A stretch of DNA of 64,000 nucleotides. Source: Mercurialis annua (taxonomy: Eukaryota > Streptophyta > Magnoliopsida > Malpighiales > Euphorbiaceae). The position numbers and the translations under genes are program-made. Under the pieces are notes generated by a model. The model was not told where the DNA came from. It saw only the letters and a list, made by a program, of their open reading frames with translations, and searched no databases. The stretch is taken from assembly GCF_937616625.2 (NCBI RefSeq), contig NC_065571.1:32821879-32885878 (forward strand). Direction: 5' to 3'. Positions 38,486 to 49,902 of the stretch are shown here, piece by piece; within the stretch, counting starts at the first letter, position 1; every line of letters starts with the position of its first letter.

Positions 38486-41169
38486 TGTAATATCCCGTAA
38501 AATATTTAAATTTGTACGATGAGTTCTGGTAGTTTTCGGGTCGTTTTCAGTATCATGGTTCGATTTGTGGGTAGGAATATGTTTAGGTTTGGTTGGCCCA
38601 TGGGCCAAGGTTTAAAATTATGGCAGCTCACCGGTCTCGTTCAAGGGCATGTTTGTGCCTCTACTTTCTGTTCCTAAAATAACGTTGATGTATGTACATT
38701 TCTTGCAGCCCTATTCATACACACATATTTCATTCTTTTGTTCTTCAAAACGTTATAAGAAAACCCTAGCCGTATTTTCACACACTCCAAACTCCCTAGA
38801 GACTTTCACTCCCATTCCTCTCAATCACGGTAGGTAATTCACATCTTGTTTCATTGTTAATCAATATCGTTCTTCCATTACGTAACTCAATTTCATTGTT
38901 GTTATAGCTTCTAATCTGAGTTTGGCTACGTCATAAACCTTACTCTCATCGTCCTTGTTAATCCTAGTGCATCAGAATTGATTTTGGTATGTAAACCTCT
39001 TTGTTTAATCGTCGTTTCGATTTATCGTTTTGATTTACTGTGACTTCGTTTTCATTGTGGTTCGGCTGAATCCTAAAAGTGTTTATGGGTTTGATTATTT
39101 GCCTTGTTTAGACCCTAACCTCACGTCCAAATCGAGCACATTCATCTCTGGAATCACCAAGCGTTGTATCTTCAAACGGTACGTTTGATTTCCTTGAGTT
39201 CGCATTGTTACTTTTATTGTCGCTCTTCATTAATTGTTAGCTACTGTTCTGGAAATTGTCATGGAAAATTGATGTTCTTGCTCCTATATAAATGTGTTTA
39301 GGTTAGAAAATCATTTGAGTTGTCCTTGTGTTAATTGCAGTAACCGTTGCTTGATTCAGTGAGGAAGATGGTGAATTATGTTCTTAGGTCACTAGATTAT
39401 TTGGTTTACTCTTTTAGGCTCAACATGTTATGGGTCTGCATGGGGTACAATGTTATACTCAATGTGATTGGGCCGTGTTTATTGTTTGGGGCTTTGCTTA
39501 TTTTAATAGTTGGACTTTTCATTATTAGGTTTATTAAATTGATTCCTTTTGGTTGCTTAATAATGAATTTGATTTATTTTTTATTTATTTAAATTGCTTT
39601 ATAAAATAATCGGGAGACGATAACAATATAATTATCACTAATTCATAATTATTGGGTAATTATTAAATTTTGATTTTTTTTTATTTCACGTGACAATTTA
39701 ACGTTTTGGGGTTTTAACGTTTTCATAATTTATTTTTAATTAAATAAATTATTAGTAACGATTGGTTATTCGGATTTTGAGATATTAAGTTCCAATTTAA
39801 TATTTTATCAGTTGGGCCTATTTTAAATTATAAAATATGGTTTATTATTTTATCAATTTTTTTTATATAAACTCGGGTTTATATTTGATAAACGTTTGAG
39901 TCGGGTTAGACTTGGGTCACCCGACAAGTGAGATTAGCTTAGTAGTTATTGGTAACTCGGCTAACCCACTATTTGGAAACTTATTTATTATTTAAAGATT
40001 ATTAAATAATATTTATAAATTGGATTTTAAGCGAGAACTCAATAGACTTATATTAATTGGGCTTTATTACCTTTTGGGTATATTTGTGTTGCTTTGGATT
40101 GTTTATTCCCGACGTGTTATTTGTGCTAGTCCTAAGTGGTGTCTAGTACTCTCTAGAGTTAGGGTCTGTTTTAATAATTATTTTATTTGTCTAGACCCGT
40201 CTATTGTCCGTGCTCCAGAGGCGAACCAGGACTAGTTGCTTGCCGGTATTCACGTGAATTAGCAAGCAGTGAGTTTGTACTTACTATTTACCGCTTTATT
40301 AAGTAAATTGTTATTTTAATATTAAATATATATACTGTATGTATATTTCGAACTGTTTTTATATTATGGCTCTTAGTTGGAACATGCTACCTAATGGGCA
40401 TCATTAGGACTGCGTGCGCACCAGTAATGATCTGGGAAAGGTAATTATGGTAATGTGGTAACTCGGTGTGAGCATAGCTCTCGTGACCAAGTAGAGTAAC
40501 TCGGTGTAGGTCAGCTCTCGGGACTCTGGTATAAGTGTGGTCAGTGGTAACTAGGTGTAGCTCAGCTCTCGGGAGCAGACCTGTTGGATTATGTTTATTA
40601 TTTAGAATTGTGGATTAGGGTTCCAACTATTATTCGTAATATCGTTATTAAATGTTTTAAACGGTTTTAAAGGTTTTCCACTTAATAAATGTAGATAGTG
40701 GTATAAACTCATCTCAGTATATCTGACCCCGTTGTTTTCCCAATTTTTCCCAGGGTTATGATCTGAGAGAGTCGGGTGATCTCCGCATTTACTTTTCCTC
40801 GGAGGTTCCATTTATTTTTGATAAACTGTAAAACTGTTTTATTTCTTAGACCGCAGTAGTAGCTAGACGTCTTTATTATTATTATATATTTTATCGGATT
40901 GGTTCGACTGGTTATATTGCTTTGGCATGTTATATTATTTACATTGGTTTATGATAAATCTATTTTAGACTCGGAACTGAATAAGCATGTTATATTAACT
41001 GTTGAATATTATAACTGCTAGATTTAGGTTGAAGTCTCGGTTGCCCCCGAGCATTGGTTTTCTGCAGGTTTATATGTTTATGTATTAAATAAAAGGCTAG
41101 CTACGGGCTTTGGTACTACATTACCCATACCCTAGCGCCGGTCGCGATTCATGAAAATGGGTCGTGACA
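38486..41169 (+). repeat. Tekay-like 5' LTR
   Basis: 2684 bp. It starts TGTAATATCCCG and ends GTCGTGACA. Repeated GTAACTCGGTGTAG...CAGCTCTCGGGA motifs lie at ~40459-40580; they are the reverse complement of those in the nested element's LTR. Candidate TATA at 39285. No host gene captured; small open frames here are duplicated in the 3' LTR and have no known domain. Confidence 0.95.
39285..39293 (+). promoter_or_regulatory. candidate TATA box, Tekay-like 5' LTR
   Basis: TATATAAAT, preceded by GCTCC, lies in the first third of the LTR; identical copy at 47399-47407. Other AT-rich stretches exist, so the assignment is tentative. Confidence 0.4.
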
Positions 41170-41173
41170 AACT

Positions 41174-41185
41174 TGGTATCAGAGC
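41174..41185 (+). other. primer-binding site, initiator tRNA-Met (Tekay-like)
   Basis: TGGTATCAGAGC, 4 bp after the 5' LTR end; same spacing as in the nested element. Confidence 0.95.
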
Positions 41186-41514
41186 TTTGGTTTCAAACCA
41201 AGGCCATTTGCATGCTATGTGTTTACTCTGTTAAGTGTTGTTGTGTCTTAGGAACTACTGCGGATATAGGTTTCTGTCATGTCTTTAAAAAACGTCATCT
41301 TTTGATTTTTAAAATATTCTCCCTACACCAATAGGATCGCGTCGAGTCAGTCATTATATGTTGATTTGATGCTGTTAAACGTTAATTTTATTTCACTTGG
41401 GTGAATATCTTATTGCTGTTGATTTCTTGGGAAATCCTATATGTTGCTTGTTTTGTTCATACTTGCGTATGAAATATCTGTGTATTTAAATTGTTCTTGA
41501 TCAATCCTTAGGAT
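41186..41514 (+). other. untranslated leader of Tekay-like element
   Basis: 0.33 kb without coding. The first ~100 bp match the minus strand of about 17450-17545 in the nested element, so the leader is shared by both subfamilies. Confidence 0.75.
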
Positions 41515-41841
41515 ATGAACAACGCTATTCGTACTCGTGCTGCGGCAGAGCAAGAAGCTGAGGCTGATGATGCGATTTCCATGGAAGTCGATCAGAATGT
41601 GCCACAGGTTCAGGCCAATGCTGGACGTGGTCGAGGTGGAGGTGCTGGCAGAGGTAGAGGAGCTGGTGCTGGTAGAGGCAGAGGAGCTGGTGCTGGTAGA
41701 GGTGGAGCTAGAGGACGTGGTGCAGCAGGTGTTCAAGCACCGAATGTGCAGCAGGCACCAGAGGTGCAACAAGCACCAAACATGCAAGCGTTCGACTTCA
41801 CTACTTTCTTAGCTGGGATTGTCGAGATGCAGAACAACTAG
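41515..41841 (+). pseudogene. Tekay-like gag, N-terminal part
   Basis: The first ATG after the leader (41515) opens the frame. The 108 residues begin MNNAIRTRAAAEQEAEADD, then an Arg/Gly-rich stretch with repeated GRGRGAGAG units (about residues 38-75), then a Gln-rich linker (QQAPEVQQAP) and the start of the gag core (FDFTTFLAGIVEMQNN). RG-rich tracts often bind RNA. An in-frame TAG at 41839-41841 ends this segment. The codons right after it continue the same frame with Gln-rich gag sequence, so the stop is an inactivating point change rather than a domain boundary. Programmed readthrough is possible but unusual for this lineage. Confidence 0.87.
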
Positions 41842-44800
41842 GCTCTTCTGCAGAATCAGTGTACTGTACTGGGTCAGCTAGCGCAGCAACAGCAACCTCA
41901 CGTTGGTGCTGTAGCTGGTATTGGTGGACTTGCTGGTGTCGGTCACATTCCAACAGACAGAGAGTTGGTGATGATCTACATGAAGTTGAATCCGACTTCT
42001 TTTGATAGTACTGGGGATGCTCTTGACTTTTTGGAGGAATTTGAGTACAACAGTCTGAGGATTCAAGCTTCTGATCGTCAATCAGTGATGCTTGTGGAGA
42101 TGTCGCTGAAGGGTCCAGCTAAGAACTGGTATCGTGATAACATCAGGCCAGTTATGGATACTTTGTCTTGGGCTGATTTTGTGATCAGGTTCAGAGGTTA
42201 CTATCTACCCTTCTCTGTTACTGAGAGTTTCAGAGAAAAGCTGCTAAATTTGAAGAAGGGGGATAGATCAGTAACAGACTACACTACTGAGTTTGTACGT
42301 TTGGGGCGGTTTGCTACAGATCTACAGGGTGATCAAGAGCGAGTGAACGACCGTTATATTAGGGGTTTAGGCTCGGAGTTCCTCCCTTTGCTGATAGGGA
42401 CAAACATGGAGTTTGCCCGGTTAGTGGATAGTGCGCGACGGATGGAGAATTCGATGGTTCAGTTTGGGACGATCTCTGACACTTTCCATAATCAAAAGGG
42501 AAAGAGTGATCTTCCTAGTGGGGGGCAGCAGACCCCAGTGCAGCATAGTAGTGGGAATTACTACAGTGGCTCTTCTCAGGCCAACAGGGGGAGTCGACGG
42601 ACTCACAACAAAGGGAGGCATAGTGCCAGGAGTGCTCCGTACAGTTCCAGTAGCAGTGGGAGCAACCGTGGTTCAGGACGCGGGCACAGTGGTGGATCGA
42701 ACATTCCGTTCTGCCAGAATTGCAGACGCAGGCACTATGGTCAGTGTCAGTTAGCTCCTGGAGGTTGTTTTACTTGTGGCCAGCCGGGTCATTTTTCTAG
42801 GGAGTGTCCGACATCTGGGCAGCAGATGTCTAACTCCAGTGTGGCGCAGTCTTCTTATCAGCAGCAGAGACCTGCGTTTTCACAGTCTGTAGGGTACTCG
42901 CAACCTGCAGCATCTTTTGGTGTCCAGCGGGGCCGTGGTTCTGGTGGCAGAGGTTTTGGTGGCCGTGGTAACGGTGGTAGAGGTTCCAACGGTTATGGTA
43001 CTGGACAGAGTTCGCAGCAGCAGTCACAGGGTCAGGCCAGAGTGTTCGCACTTACTCCTCAGGATGCGCGTGCATCAAATGCTGTGGTGCAAGGTACCAT
43101 TCCGATTTCTTTTATAGATGCTTTAGTGTTATTTGATGCGGGTGCAACCCATTCGTTTGTATCTACATGTTTTGCTGGGAAATTGGGTATAGCACCATCT
43201 GTTTTGAGTGAACCTCTAGCTGTGTCTACTCCTATGTCTGAAGGTGTAGTAGTGGACGTCGTTTATCCTTCTTGTCCAGTGGTTATTCAGGGTAGAGAAT
43301 TATGTGCTGATTTGATTGTACTTGACGTTCTTTCTTTTGATGTTATCTTGGGGATGGACTGGTTGTCACGCCACTTTGCTTCTATTGACTGTCGAGGGAA
43401 GTCAGTCGAGTTCAGGATTCCAGGTGATCTACCTTTTTCCTTTCAGGGAGAAAATGCAGAGACACCTAAGAATCTGATTTCCGCCATCAAGGTGAAGCGG
43501 ATGTTAGGCAAGGGTTGCCAAGGTTTTCTTGCCGTGGTTCGTGATTTAGAGACTAGTAGTGGTGATATGCACAGTGTTCCGATAGTGAATGAGTTCACTG
43601 ATGTATTTCCAGAGGAATTGCCTGGATTACCACCTGATCGTGATATTGAGTTTTGCATTGATGTGGTTTCTGCTACAGCTCCGATTTCGATACCGCCGTA
43701 TCGAATGGCTCCTGCAGAGCTGAAGGAGTTGAAGGACAAGTTACAAGAGTTGTTGGATAGCGGGTTCATCAGACCGAGTACTTCTCCGTGGGGTGCTCCA
43801 GTTCTGTTTGTAAAGAAGAAAGACGGTTCCTTTCGACTGTGTATCGACTACAGACAGTTGAACAAGGCTACTGTCAAGAACAGATATCCTCTTCCTCGCA
43901 TCAATGATCTGTTTGACCAGTTGCAGGGTGCGAAGTGTTTTTCCAAGATTGATTTGAGGTCTGGGTATCATCAGCTACGGATCCGTGATGCAGATGTGCC
44001 TAAGATTGCTTTTCGGACTCGTTATGGACATTTTGAGTTTCTGGTTATGTCCTTTGGTCTGACAAACGCACCAGCAGCGTTTATGGATATGATGAACAGA
44101 GTGTTCAAGCCGTTTTTGGATCAATTTTTTATCGTCTTCATTGATGACATTTTGATCTATTCTCGGAGTGAGGAGGAGCATGCTTATCATTTGAGGACTA
44201 TACTACAGACGTTGCGTGAGCATCAGTTGTATGCTAAGTTCTCAAAATGTGAGTTCTTGTTGGATCAGGTTACCTTTCTAGGACACGTGGTGTCGAAAGA
44301 TGGGATCAAGGTTGATCCGAAGAAGATTGAGGCGGTCATAGATTGGCAAAGGCCAAGGTCAGTTACCGAGATCAGAAGTTTTCTGGGTTTAGCTGGCTAC
44401 TATCGTCGGTTCGTGCAAGATTTCTCCAGAATATCTGCACCGTTGACTAAACTGACACAGAAGGGTGTTAAGTTTGAGTGGACTGATAAGTGCGAGGCGA
44501 GCTTTGAGAAGCTCAAGGAGATTTTGACTACAGCTCCGGTTTTGGCATTGCCTTCTGGCATTGACGGTTTCACAGTGTATTGTGATGCGTCTCGGATTGG
44601 TTTGGGTTGCGTTCTGATGCAACATGGGCAGGTGATTGCCTATGCTTCCAGACAGTTGAAGAAGCATGAGGTGAATTACCCTACTCATGATTTAGAGTTG
44701 GCAGCTGTGGTTTTTGCGCTGAAAATCTGGAGGCATTATTTATATGGTGCTACTTGTGAGATTTTCACTGATCATAAGAGTCTGAAATATATCTTTGATC

Positions 44801-45681
44801 AGAGAGAATTGAACTTGAGACAGAGGAGGTGGTTAGAGTTGCTGAAAGACTACGACTGTACTATTCAGTACCATCCTGGTAAGGCTAATTTGGTAGCCGA
44901 TGCGCTGAGTCGCAAGTCTTCAGGCAGTTTGGTTCATATTTCTGAGATTGGGCGTAGACCCATGGTTAGAGAGTGGCACAGTTTGATAGCTTCAGGTTAT
45001 GGTTTTCAGATTTCTCAGACTGGTTGTTTATTAGCACAGTTACAAGTGCAACCCGTTTTGATTGATCGGATCAAAGCTTTACAAGCTGAGGATCCACAGT
45101 TGAAACGGATTATTGAGGAGATTCAGCAGGACAGTAATTCTGAGTTTACTTTTGTGGATGGTGTTCTGAGACATGGTTCGAGATTGTGTGTTCCGGATTC
45201 AGATGGTTTGAGGGACCAGATTCTGGAGGAAGCGCACAAGTCTGCTTATAGTGTTCATCCGGGTTCTACTAAGATGTACCATGATCTTAAGGGTACCTAC
45301 TGGTGGAGCGGGATGAAGAAGGATGTCGCTGAGTATGTTTCTAAGTGTCTGACGTGCCAGCAGGTGAAGCTGGAGCATCAGAGACCTTTTGGCTATCCGC
45401 AGCCACTACCTATTCCAGAGTGGAAGTGGGAGCGGATTGCCATGGATTTTGTGGTTGGTTTACCATGTACTCGACAGGGGTACGATTCCATCTGGGTTAT
45501 AGTTGACCGTATGACCAAGTCAGCTCATTTCCTTCCGATAAAGGTTTCGTATACTGCTTCGAGGTTGGCTCAGTTGTACATCGACAGGATTGTCAGTTTG
45601 CATGGTGCACCGGTTTCTATTGTTTCAGACAGAGGTTCTGTGTTTACTTCGAGGTTCTGGAAAGCGTTACAGGAATCCTAA
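41842..45681 (+). pseudogene. Tekay-like gag core, protease, RT, RNase H and integrase N-part
   Basis: One open frame of 1279 codons, in phase with 41515. Gag core ([16 protein letters not shown] to RRMENSM) at ~41995-42465. Two zinc-binding motifs: [12 protein letters not shown] at 42712-42747 and [14 protein letters not shown] at 42766-42807. Aspartic protease DAGATHSF from 43135. RT from ~43690 with [19 protein letters not shown] and the catalytic FIDD at 44137-44148. RNase H with YCDAS (Asp at 44584), TDHKSL and ADALSR. Integrase HHCC zinc finger from His 45235 to CLTC (45346-45357), then catalytic Asp at 45445 (MDFVVGLP) and Asp at 45628 (SDRGS). A TAA at 45679-45681 breaks the integrase core between the second Asp and the Glu. 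Confidence 0.93.
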
Positions 45682-46482
45682 GGTTCTCGGTTGGATTTCA
45701 GTACAGCTTTTCATCCTCAGACTGACGGTCAGTCTGAGAGGACTATTCAGACGTTGGAGGATATGCTCAGGATGTGTGTTCTCGATTTTAAGGGTAGCTG
45801 GGATACTCATCTGCCGTTGATTGAGTTTTCTTACAACAACAGTTACCACGCGAGTATCGAGATGGCGCCGTATGAGCCTTTGTACGGGCGCAAATGTAGA
45901 TCTCCTATCTGTTGGGAGGAGGTTGGAGAGCGTAAACTCTCAGGAGCAGAGATTATTCAGATTACCTCAGAGAAGGTACCGTTGATTAAGCGGAGATTAG
46001 AGACTGCTTTTAGTCGGCATAAAAGTTATGCTGATCCGAAGAGGAAAGACATTGAGTTTCATGTTGGTGATTTCGTGTTTCTTCGGGTTTCGCCTATGAA
46101 AGGTGTGGTTCGTTTTGGTGTCAAGGGAAAGTTGGCACCGAGGTACATTGGTCCTTATGAGATTTCAGAGAGGATTGGAGTTGTGGCTTACCGTCTGGTT
46201 CTGCCGCCAGAAATGTCGTTAGTACATCCTGTGTTTCATGTTTCTATGTTGAGAAAGTGCATTTCTGATCCTTCGCACGTGATTGTGCCTCAGAGTGTTG
46301 AGATTGACCAGGAGCTGTCCTATGAGGAACAGCCAGTTGAGATTGTTGATACGCAGGTGCGTAAATTGCGGAACAAGGAGATTCCAATGGTCAAAGTTCT
46401 CTGGCGCAATCATTCTGTAGAGGAGTGTACTTGGGAGACCGAGTTGGATATGCGAAATCGCTATCCTTTTCTTTTTCCGTGA
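45682..46482 (+). pseudogene. Tekay-like integrase C-part, GPY/F module and chromodomain
   Basis: Same frame as 41842-45681, just after the TAA. It opens with the rest of the integrase core: FHPQTDGQSERT, with the catalytic Glu at 45736, exactly 35 residues after the second Asp when counted across the stop. The GPY/F module (APRYIGPYEI) is at about 46135-46170. A chromodomain-like tail follows at ~46330-46480 (QPVEIVDTQVRKLRNKEIP, VLWRNHSVEECTW), ending PFLFP and TGA at 46480-46482. In this lineage the tail is associated with targeting to heterochromatin, consistent with the element sitting in satellite DNA. It is the intact counterpart of the fragment at 13098-13450. Confidence 0.92.
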
Positions 46483-46588
46483 GGTACGATATCTTGATTT
46501 CTGTGACTTTTATGACTATTACTTGTGTTACGTGTTGTTCTGGTGGTAATTGCTTATCGTGTTAAATTCGAGGGCGAATTTTGAATTA
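46483..46588 (+). other. short 3' untranslated stretch of Tekay-like element
   Basis: About 105 bp from stop to PPT, closely matching the minus strand of 12991-13097 in the nested element. Nothing else is seen. Confidence 0.75.
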
Positions 46589-46599
46589 GTTGGGGATAA
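46589..46599 (+). other. polypurine tract, Tekay-like
   Basis: GTTGGGGATAA abuts the 3' LTR at 46600. Confidence 0.82.
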
Positions 46600-49283
46600 T
46601 GTAATATCCCGTAAAATATTTAAATTTGTACGATGAGTTCTGGTAGTTTTCGGGTCGTTTTCAGTATCATGGTTCGATTTGTGGGTAGGAATATGTTTAG
46701 GTTTGGTTGGCCCATGGGCCAAGGTTTAAAATTATGGCAGCTCACCGGTCTCGTTCAAGGGCATGTTTGTGCCTCTACTTTCTGTTCCTAAAATAACGTT
46801 GATGTATGTACATTTCTTGCAGCCCTATTCATACACACATATTTCATTCTTTTGTTCTTCAAAACGTTATAAGAAAACCCTAGCCGTATTTTCACACACT
46901 CCAAACTCCCTAGAGACTTTCACTCCCATTCCTCTCAATCACGGTAGGTAATTCACATCTTGTTTCATTGTTAATCAATATCGTTCTTCCATTACGTAAC
47001 TCAATTTCATTGTTGTTATAGCTTCTAATCTGAGTTTGGCTACGTCATAAACCTTACTGTCATCGTCCTTGTTAATCCTAGTGCATCAGAATTGATTTTG
47101 GTATGTAAACCTCTTTGTTTAATCGTCGTTTCGATTTATCGTTTTGATTTACTGTGACTTCGTTTTCCTTGTGGTTCGGCTGAATCCTAAAAGTGTTTAT
47201 GGGTTTGATTATTTGCCTTGTTTAGACCCTAACCTCACGTCCAAATCGAGCACATTCATCTCTGGAATCACCAAGCGTTGTATCTTCAAACGGTACGTTT
47301 GATTTCCTTGAGTTCGCATTGTTACTTTTATTGTCGCTCTTCATTAATTGTTAGCTACTGTTCTGGAAATTGTCATGGAAAATTGATGTTCTTGCTCCTA
47401 TATAAATGTGTTTAGGTTAGAAAATCATTTGAGTTGTCCTTGTGTTAATTGCAGTAACCGTTGCTTGATTCAGTGAGGAAGATGGTGAATTATGTTCTTA
47501 GGTCACTAGATTATTTGGTTTACTCTTTTAGGCTCAACATGTTATGGGTCTGCATGGGGTACAATGTTATACTCAATGTGATTGGGCCGTGTTTATTGTT
47601 TGGGGCTTTGCTTATTTTAATAGTTGGACTTTTCATTATTAGCTTTATTAAATTGATTCCTTTTGGTTGCTTAATAATGAATTTGATTTATTTTTTATTT
47701 ATTTAAATTGCTTTATAAAATAATCGGGAGACGATAACAATATAATTATCACTAATTCATAATTATTGGGTAATTATTAAATTTTGATTTTTTTTTATTT
47801 CACGTGACAATTTAACGTTTTGGGGTTTTAACATTTTCATAATTTATTTTTAATTAAATAAATTATTAGTAACGATTGGTTATTCAGATTTTGAGATATT
47901 GAGTTCCAATTTAATATTTTATCAGTTGGGCCTATTTTAAATTATAAAATATGGTTTATTATTTTATCAATTTTTTTTATATAAACTCGGGTTTATATTT
48001 GATAAACGTTTGAGTCGGGTTAGACTTGGGTCACACGACAAGTGAGATTAGCTTAGTAGTTATTGGTAACTCGGCTAATCCACTATTTGGAAACTTATTT
48101 ATTATTTAAAGATTATTAAATAATATTTATAAATTGGATTTTAAGCGAGAACTTAATAGACTTATATTAATTGGGCTTTATTACCTTTTGGGTATATTTG
48201 TGTTGCTTTGGATTGTTTATTCCCGACGTGTTATTTGTGCTAGTTCTAAGTGGTGTCTAGTACTATCTAGAGTTAGGGTCTGTTTTAATAATTATTTTAT
48301 TTGTTTAGACCCGTCTATTGTCCGTGCTCCAGAGGCGAACCAGGACTAGTTGCTTGCCGGTATTCACGTGAATTAGCAAGCAGTGAGTTTGTACTTACTA
48401 TTTACCGCTTTATTAAGTAAATTGTTATTTTAATATTAAATATATATACTGTATGTATATTTCGAACTGTTTTTATATTATGGCTCTTAGTTGGAACATG
48501 CTACCTAATGGGCATCATTAGGACTGCGTGCGCACCAGTAATGATCTGGGAAAGGTAATTATGGTAATGTGGTAACTCGGTGTGAGCATATCTCTCGGGA
48601 CCAAGTAGAGTAACTCGGTGTAGGTCAGCTCTCGGGACTCTGGTATAAGTGTGGTCAGTGGTAACTCGGTGTAGCTCAGCTCTCGGGAGCAGACCTGTTG
48701 GATTATGTTTATTATTTAGAATTGTGGATTAGGGTTCCAACTATTATTCGTAATATCGTTATTAAATGTTTTAAACGGTTTTAAAGGTTTTCCACTTAAT
48801 AAATGTAGATAGTGGTATAAACTCATCTCAGTATATCTGACCCCGTTGTTTTCCCAATTTTTCCCAGGGTTATGATCTGAGAGAGTCGGGTGATCTCCGC
48901 ATTTACTTTTCCTCGGAAGTTCCATTTATTTTTGATAAACTGTAAAACTGTTTTATTTCTTAGACCGCAGTAGTAGCTAGACGTCTTTATTATTATTATA
49001 TATTTTATCGGATTGGTTCGACTGGTTATATTGCTTTGGCATGTTATATTATTTACATTGGTTTATGATAAATCTATTTTAGACTCGGAACTGAATAAGC
49101 ATGTTATATTAACTGTTGAATATTATAACTGCTAGATTTAGGTTGAAGTCTCGGTTGCCCCCGAGCATTGGTTTTCTGCAGGTTTATATGTTTATGTATT
49201 AAATAAAAGGCTAGCTACGGGTTTTGGTACTACATTACCCATACCCTAGCGCCGGTCGCGATTCATGAAAATGGGTCGTGACA
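46600..49283 (+). repeat. Tekay-like 3' LTR
   Basis: 2684 bp, same length as the 5' LTR. About 17 single-base differences are visible (for example CACCCGAC versus CACACGAC, CGGAGGTTCC versus CGGAAGTTCC) and no indel. Followed directly by the target copy GAACG at 49284. Confidence 0.95.
47399..47407 (+). promoter_or_regulatory. candidate TATA box, Tekay-like 3' LTR
   Basis: Copy of TATATAAAT at 39285. If active it would drive transcription rightwards out of the element into the reverse satellite block. Confidence 0.38.
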
Positions 49284-49800
49284 GAACGTTTATCAATATT
49301 TCGAAACAAAACAAAACAATTTACCTTTTTAGCAATTTAAGCCGAACTTTTCACCTTTTTAGCGATTTAAGCCAAACATTTACAAACGTTACAAAACAAA
49401 TCCAAACATTGAACCTTTTTAGCAATTTAAGCCAAACGTTTACAAACGTTACGAAACAAATACAAACGTTACATCTTTTTAGCGATTTAAGCAAAATGTT
49501 TACAAACGTTACGAAACAAATCCAAACGTTTCGTCTTTTTAGCAATTTAAGCCAAATGTTTACAAACGTTAGAAAACAAATTCAAATGTTTTACCTTTTT
49601 AGCGATTTAAGGCAAACGTTTACAAATGTTACATATTTTTACGATTTAAACTAAACCTTTACAAATGTTACGAAACAAGACCAAGCGTTTCACCTGTTTA
49701 GCAATTTAAGCCAAGCGTTTCTCCTTTTTAGAAATTTAAGCCAAACGTTTACAAACGTTCCGAAACAAATCCAAGCGTTTCACCTTTTTAGTAATTTAAG

Positions 49801-49902
49801 CGGTTTAGCAGAAACTATTAGAGGGTTTAAATTGATTCTTTCCGGAGAATTAGATAATGTGATCGTGAGCAAAATAAAATTCATCGAAGAAAATAAATTT
49901 TG
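49801..49902 (+). other. 102-bp insert: plastid atpB fragment plus unassigned half
   Basis: The insert sits between satellite GTAATTTAAG and CCAAATGTTTAC. The equivalent paralogous places (60957/60958 and 63896/63897) are uninterrupted, so 102 bp were gained with no apparent loss. Its first ~54 bp translate to GLAETIRGFKLILSGELD, which I recognise as the conserved C-terminal part of the chloroplast ATP synthase beta subunit. The nucleotide sequence also looks plastid-like. The second ~48 bp (from AATGTGATCGTGAGC) do not continue atpB; their source is unknown to me. It is far too short to function, and is best read as nuclear plastid DNA captured at a repaired break. Confidence 0.78.

Larger units (their letters stand above)
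38486..49283 (+). mobile_element. Ty3/gypsy chromovirus (Tekay/Del-like), nearly complete
   Basis: 10,798 bp from TGTAATATCCCG to GGGTCGTGACA, flanked by perfect GAACG duplications (38481-38485, 49284-49288). Two LTRs of 2684 bp each differ at about 17 positions by eye. Contents in order: 5' LTR, tRNA-Met PBS, 0.35-kb leader, gag-protease-RT-RNase H-integrase-chromodomain in one frame, PPT, 3' LTR. RT before integrase, a C-terminal chromodomain and ~2.7-kb LTRs fit the Tekay/Del lineage. The frame has two stop codons, so this copy cannot make its full polyprotein, but its cis signals look intact. It is related to the nested element at 10066-20508, which lies in the opposite orientation. Confidence 0.96.

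Noticed and set aside
39347..39592. Hydrophobic 81-codon open frame in the Tekay-like LTR (also 47461-47706)
   Set aside because: It uses a non-ATG start, lies in LTR non-coding sequence and resembles no known protein; hydrophobicity follows from T-rich sequence.
41437..41787. Antisense Ser/Thr-rich open frame opposite gag
   Set aside because: It is the shadow of the Arg/Gly repeat region on the other strand.
43135..43143. Protease motif DAG instead of DSG/DTG as a mutation
   Set aside because: DAGATHSF is, to my knowledge, the common form in plant Ty3/gypsy proteases, so it is not an inactivating change.
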